64,000 nt of DNA, taken from contig KB722756.1 of NCBI GenBank assembly GCA_000349905.1, positions 62,001-126,000 on the forward strand, read 5' to 3'. This document shows positions 62,440 to 64,000 of the stretch, piece by piece (the stretch's first letter is position 1; every line of letters starts with the position of its first letter). The notes under the pieces are model-generated. The model saw only the letters and a program-made list of their open reading frames with translations. It had not been told where the DNA came from and made no database searches. The stretch is from Volvariella volvacea V23 (lineage: Eukaryota; Basidiomycota; Agaricomycetes; Agaricales; Pluteaceae). Made by a program: the position numbers and the translations under genes.

Positions 62440-63504
62440 ATGAGTGTGCAGGAGTTTGGTACATGTCAAGATACCAATTGTTCATACTATCACAACATCA
62501 GGATATGCGAGCCTTGTGGAATCGTTGTGTCCTCTCCTCATACATATGACGCGCATCTCAACGGCAAGCGGCACAAGAAGAATATATCAAAGGCCAGTAA
62601 CCCCCTAGTTTACTGCCAGCTTTGTTGCTGCACATTACCTCAGAACGGTTGGGAGGACCACGTCTCAGGGGTGCGGCATGCAGGAAGAGCGAATGTCACT
62701 GCGGGTTCGTGGGACGAGCCGGAAGATATTCCAGGTTATCAATACTGCGACTTATGCCACCGCTCTGTTCCTCAACGGCAATGGGATCAACACGCAGTGG
62801 GGATGCAGCACCAGAGGGCAGTTCGGTTTGCTGCGCTTCGTGTTGCGCTGGAGGAGACAGAACGAGAGAAACAGGGAATCGTGATCGAAGGGACTGCAGA
62901 GTTTGGGGTGGTGGATTCAGATGATGCTGAGGAGGGATGTGAACTGGTTTTGCACCTCAAAGCCACAGCACCGGGATGCAAGATCAGTTGGATTCACGTC
63001 CGTCTTAGCTCTAGCACAGATCAAGTGAGCAGATCAGCCGGCGATGGCGCGTGAGTGCAATATATCGTGCATTCCCATCATTATCCCTCATCTGGTACCC
63101 ATAGGTTCACTGTGGCGATCAATGGACGTCAAACGATGACCATGGGTTCCCTCATTAAAATCAGGATAATACTTCGTACCGCATTCATCGGGCATTATTC
63201 CGATAGGATTCAGTTCACCTTCCGGGACCTGCAACTCAGTAGCCGATTCGCAATTGTCCGACCCATCAAGGCGATCGTTGGTAACAAGGCCGAATTTCAG
63301 CATCTCCAGCCAACAACGCCCTATGCTCCCAGAGCACGGACCGCACGTCCGCAAGCGAAGGAAATTGTCGAAGGACTTGCCCCTCCGGAGACGCAGATCA
63401 TTAATTCTATCGTGCCACTTCCAAAGGCATCACTCTTTAATCCCCTTCTTCACAATTGGGCTGGCTACAGTAGCACAAGTACATCTTTCTTTGTTGAGGT
63501 GTAG
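62440..63504 (+). CDS. SDE3/MOV10-like N-terminal region without helicase
   Basis: The ATG at 62440 opens MSVQEFGTCQDTNCSYYH, a partial CCCH-like start. Three C2H2 (U1/matrin-like) fingers follow: CEPC...H-x5-H at residues 28-50, CQLC...H-x5-H at 67-88, and CDLC...H-x5-H at about 108-129. Then a beta-rich domain (GTAEFGVVDSDDAEEGCELV), an intron (GTGAGT...CCATAG, about 63051-63105) and a second beta segment (FTVAINGRQT, FRDLQLSSRFAIVRPIKAIV). Next are PTTPYAPRARTARPQAKEIV and EGLAPPETQII, the linker that in full-length mushroom SDE3/MOV10-like helicases leads into the ATPase domain. The frame stops at 63504, soon after IVPLPKA. No helicase motif (GKT, DEAG/DEVG) follows in the window. It is a truncated paralogue or a stand-alone RNA-binding module. 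SDE3/MOV10 proteins act in RNA silencing and transposon control. Confidence 0.7.
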
Positions 63505-64000
63505 TGTTGTGTCTGCATCAACAGTTGGCAACCTGGAGGTGTTAGGGAATGTAGTGATGTGGGGATATGAAATAGGTGGGTGGGTGTTCTGAAAGGAGAA
63601 TGCATTGGGAACTCATTAATGTGGTAGACAAGGTGACAAGGTCCTCCTTGTGTCCAGATGGAGATTATGATTGCAATTATGGCAGCTGGAAGGGTGGTGG
63701 CTGGGAGGATTTGGTGGCATAGGGATGCATGCCTTGTGCTTTCACCAGTGTAACTCATTGAAAAGGTGATAATGGACAATTGACTAGGGAAACTTGGCAT
63801 ACTCTGAAACTCAAATTTAACCTACTGTAGATATTACAATACAACTTGAAAACACATCGGAGATACATTGTATGCTAGGTCAGTTCCCAGTGTTGAGCTT
63901 ACTATGCACTGATCAATTGAGAGTGGGAGTGGCAACCCAAGGCTTACATGTTTTTGTGTGGGGCACTCACAAGTGGGACATAACAGCTCTGAGGTATCGC
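63505..64000. other. Window end, no gene seen
   Basis: AT-rich sequence, with short minus-strand frames lacking motifs. No helicase sequence continues the preceding gene here. Confidence 0.45.

Overview
The window is nuclear DNA of a filamentous basidiomycete, most likely an Agaricomycete (mushroom-forming fungus). The signs are: genes cut by many 45-70 base GT-AG introns, some exons under 30 bases; divergent F-box proteins of the type expanded in Agaricomycetes; a Copia gag with the zinc knuckle typical of these fungi; a Crinkler-family protein; and the C2H2-rich front end of an SDE3/MOV10-like protein. A run of 100 N (40935-41034) is a scaffold gap. Exon borders were worked out by eye from splice signals and reading frame, so gene spans are firmer than single exons.

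Layout. 0-2.3 kb: broken F-box gene and a relic of a Copia gag-protease. 2.7-12.3 kb: a Ser/Arg/Pro-rich WW-domain protein (minus), UNC50/GMH1 (plus) and the calcineurin catalytic subunit (plus). 12.8-14.7 kb: tRNA-Val(TAC) and an RCC1-repeat protein. 14.7-27.0 kb: a gene-poor tract holding only a multi-exon nucleotidyltransferase-like gene (minus), pieced together from small exons, and the mitochondrial Mg2+ channel MRS2 (plus). 27.0-34.9 kb: single-pass surface protein (minus), a second identical tRNA-Val(TAC), a conserved membrane protein, and the GPI-anchor enzyme PIG-A/GPI3 (minus). 35.6-39.9 kb: two F-box proteins, the second with a one-base frame break. 40.6-41.1 kb: a short element with 31 bp terminal inverted repeats around the gap. 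41.2-45.4 kb: tandem pair of divergent cullin-repeat-like genes. 45.9-48.3 kb: intracellular GH1 beta-glucosidase. 50.4-54.8 kb: ubiquitin-specific protease with large low-complexity insertions. 55.4-57.3 kb: Crinkler-type protein with header, nuclease-like and kinase-like parts and frame breaks. 57.6-59.4 kb: NIPA-type Mg2+ transporter. 59.7 kb: intron-containing tRNA-Val(CAC). 60.6-63.5 kb: a small unrecognised protein and a stand-alone SDE3/MOV10-like N-terminal region without helicase.

How the genes fit together. There is no operon-like logic. Housekeeping genes (UNC50, calcineurin, MRS2, PIG-A, USP, NIPA, GH1) have intact frames once introns are removed. Lesions cluster in fast-evolving accessory families (two F-box genes, Crinkler, Copia relic), which fits local gene birth and death better than uniform sequencing error. 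Several accessory families relate to ubiquitin: F-box proteins, cullin-like proteins, a USP, and the ubiquitin-like Crinkler header.
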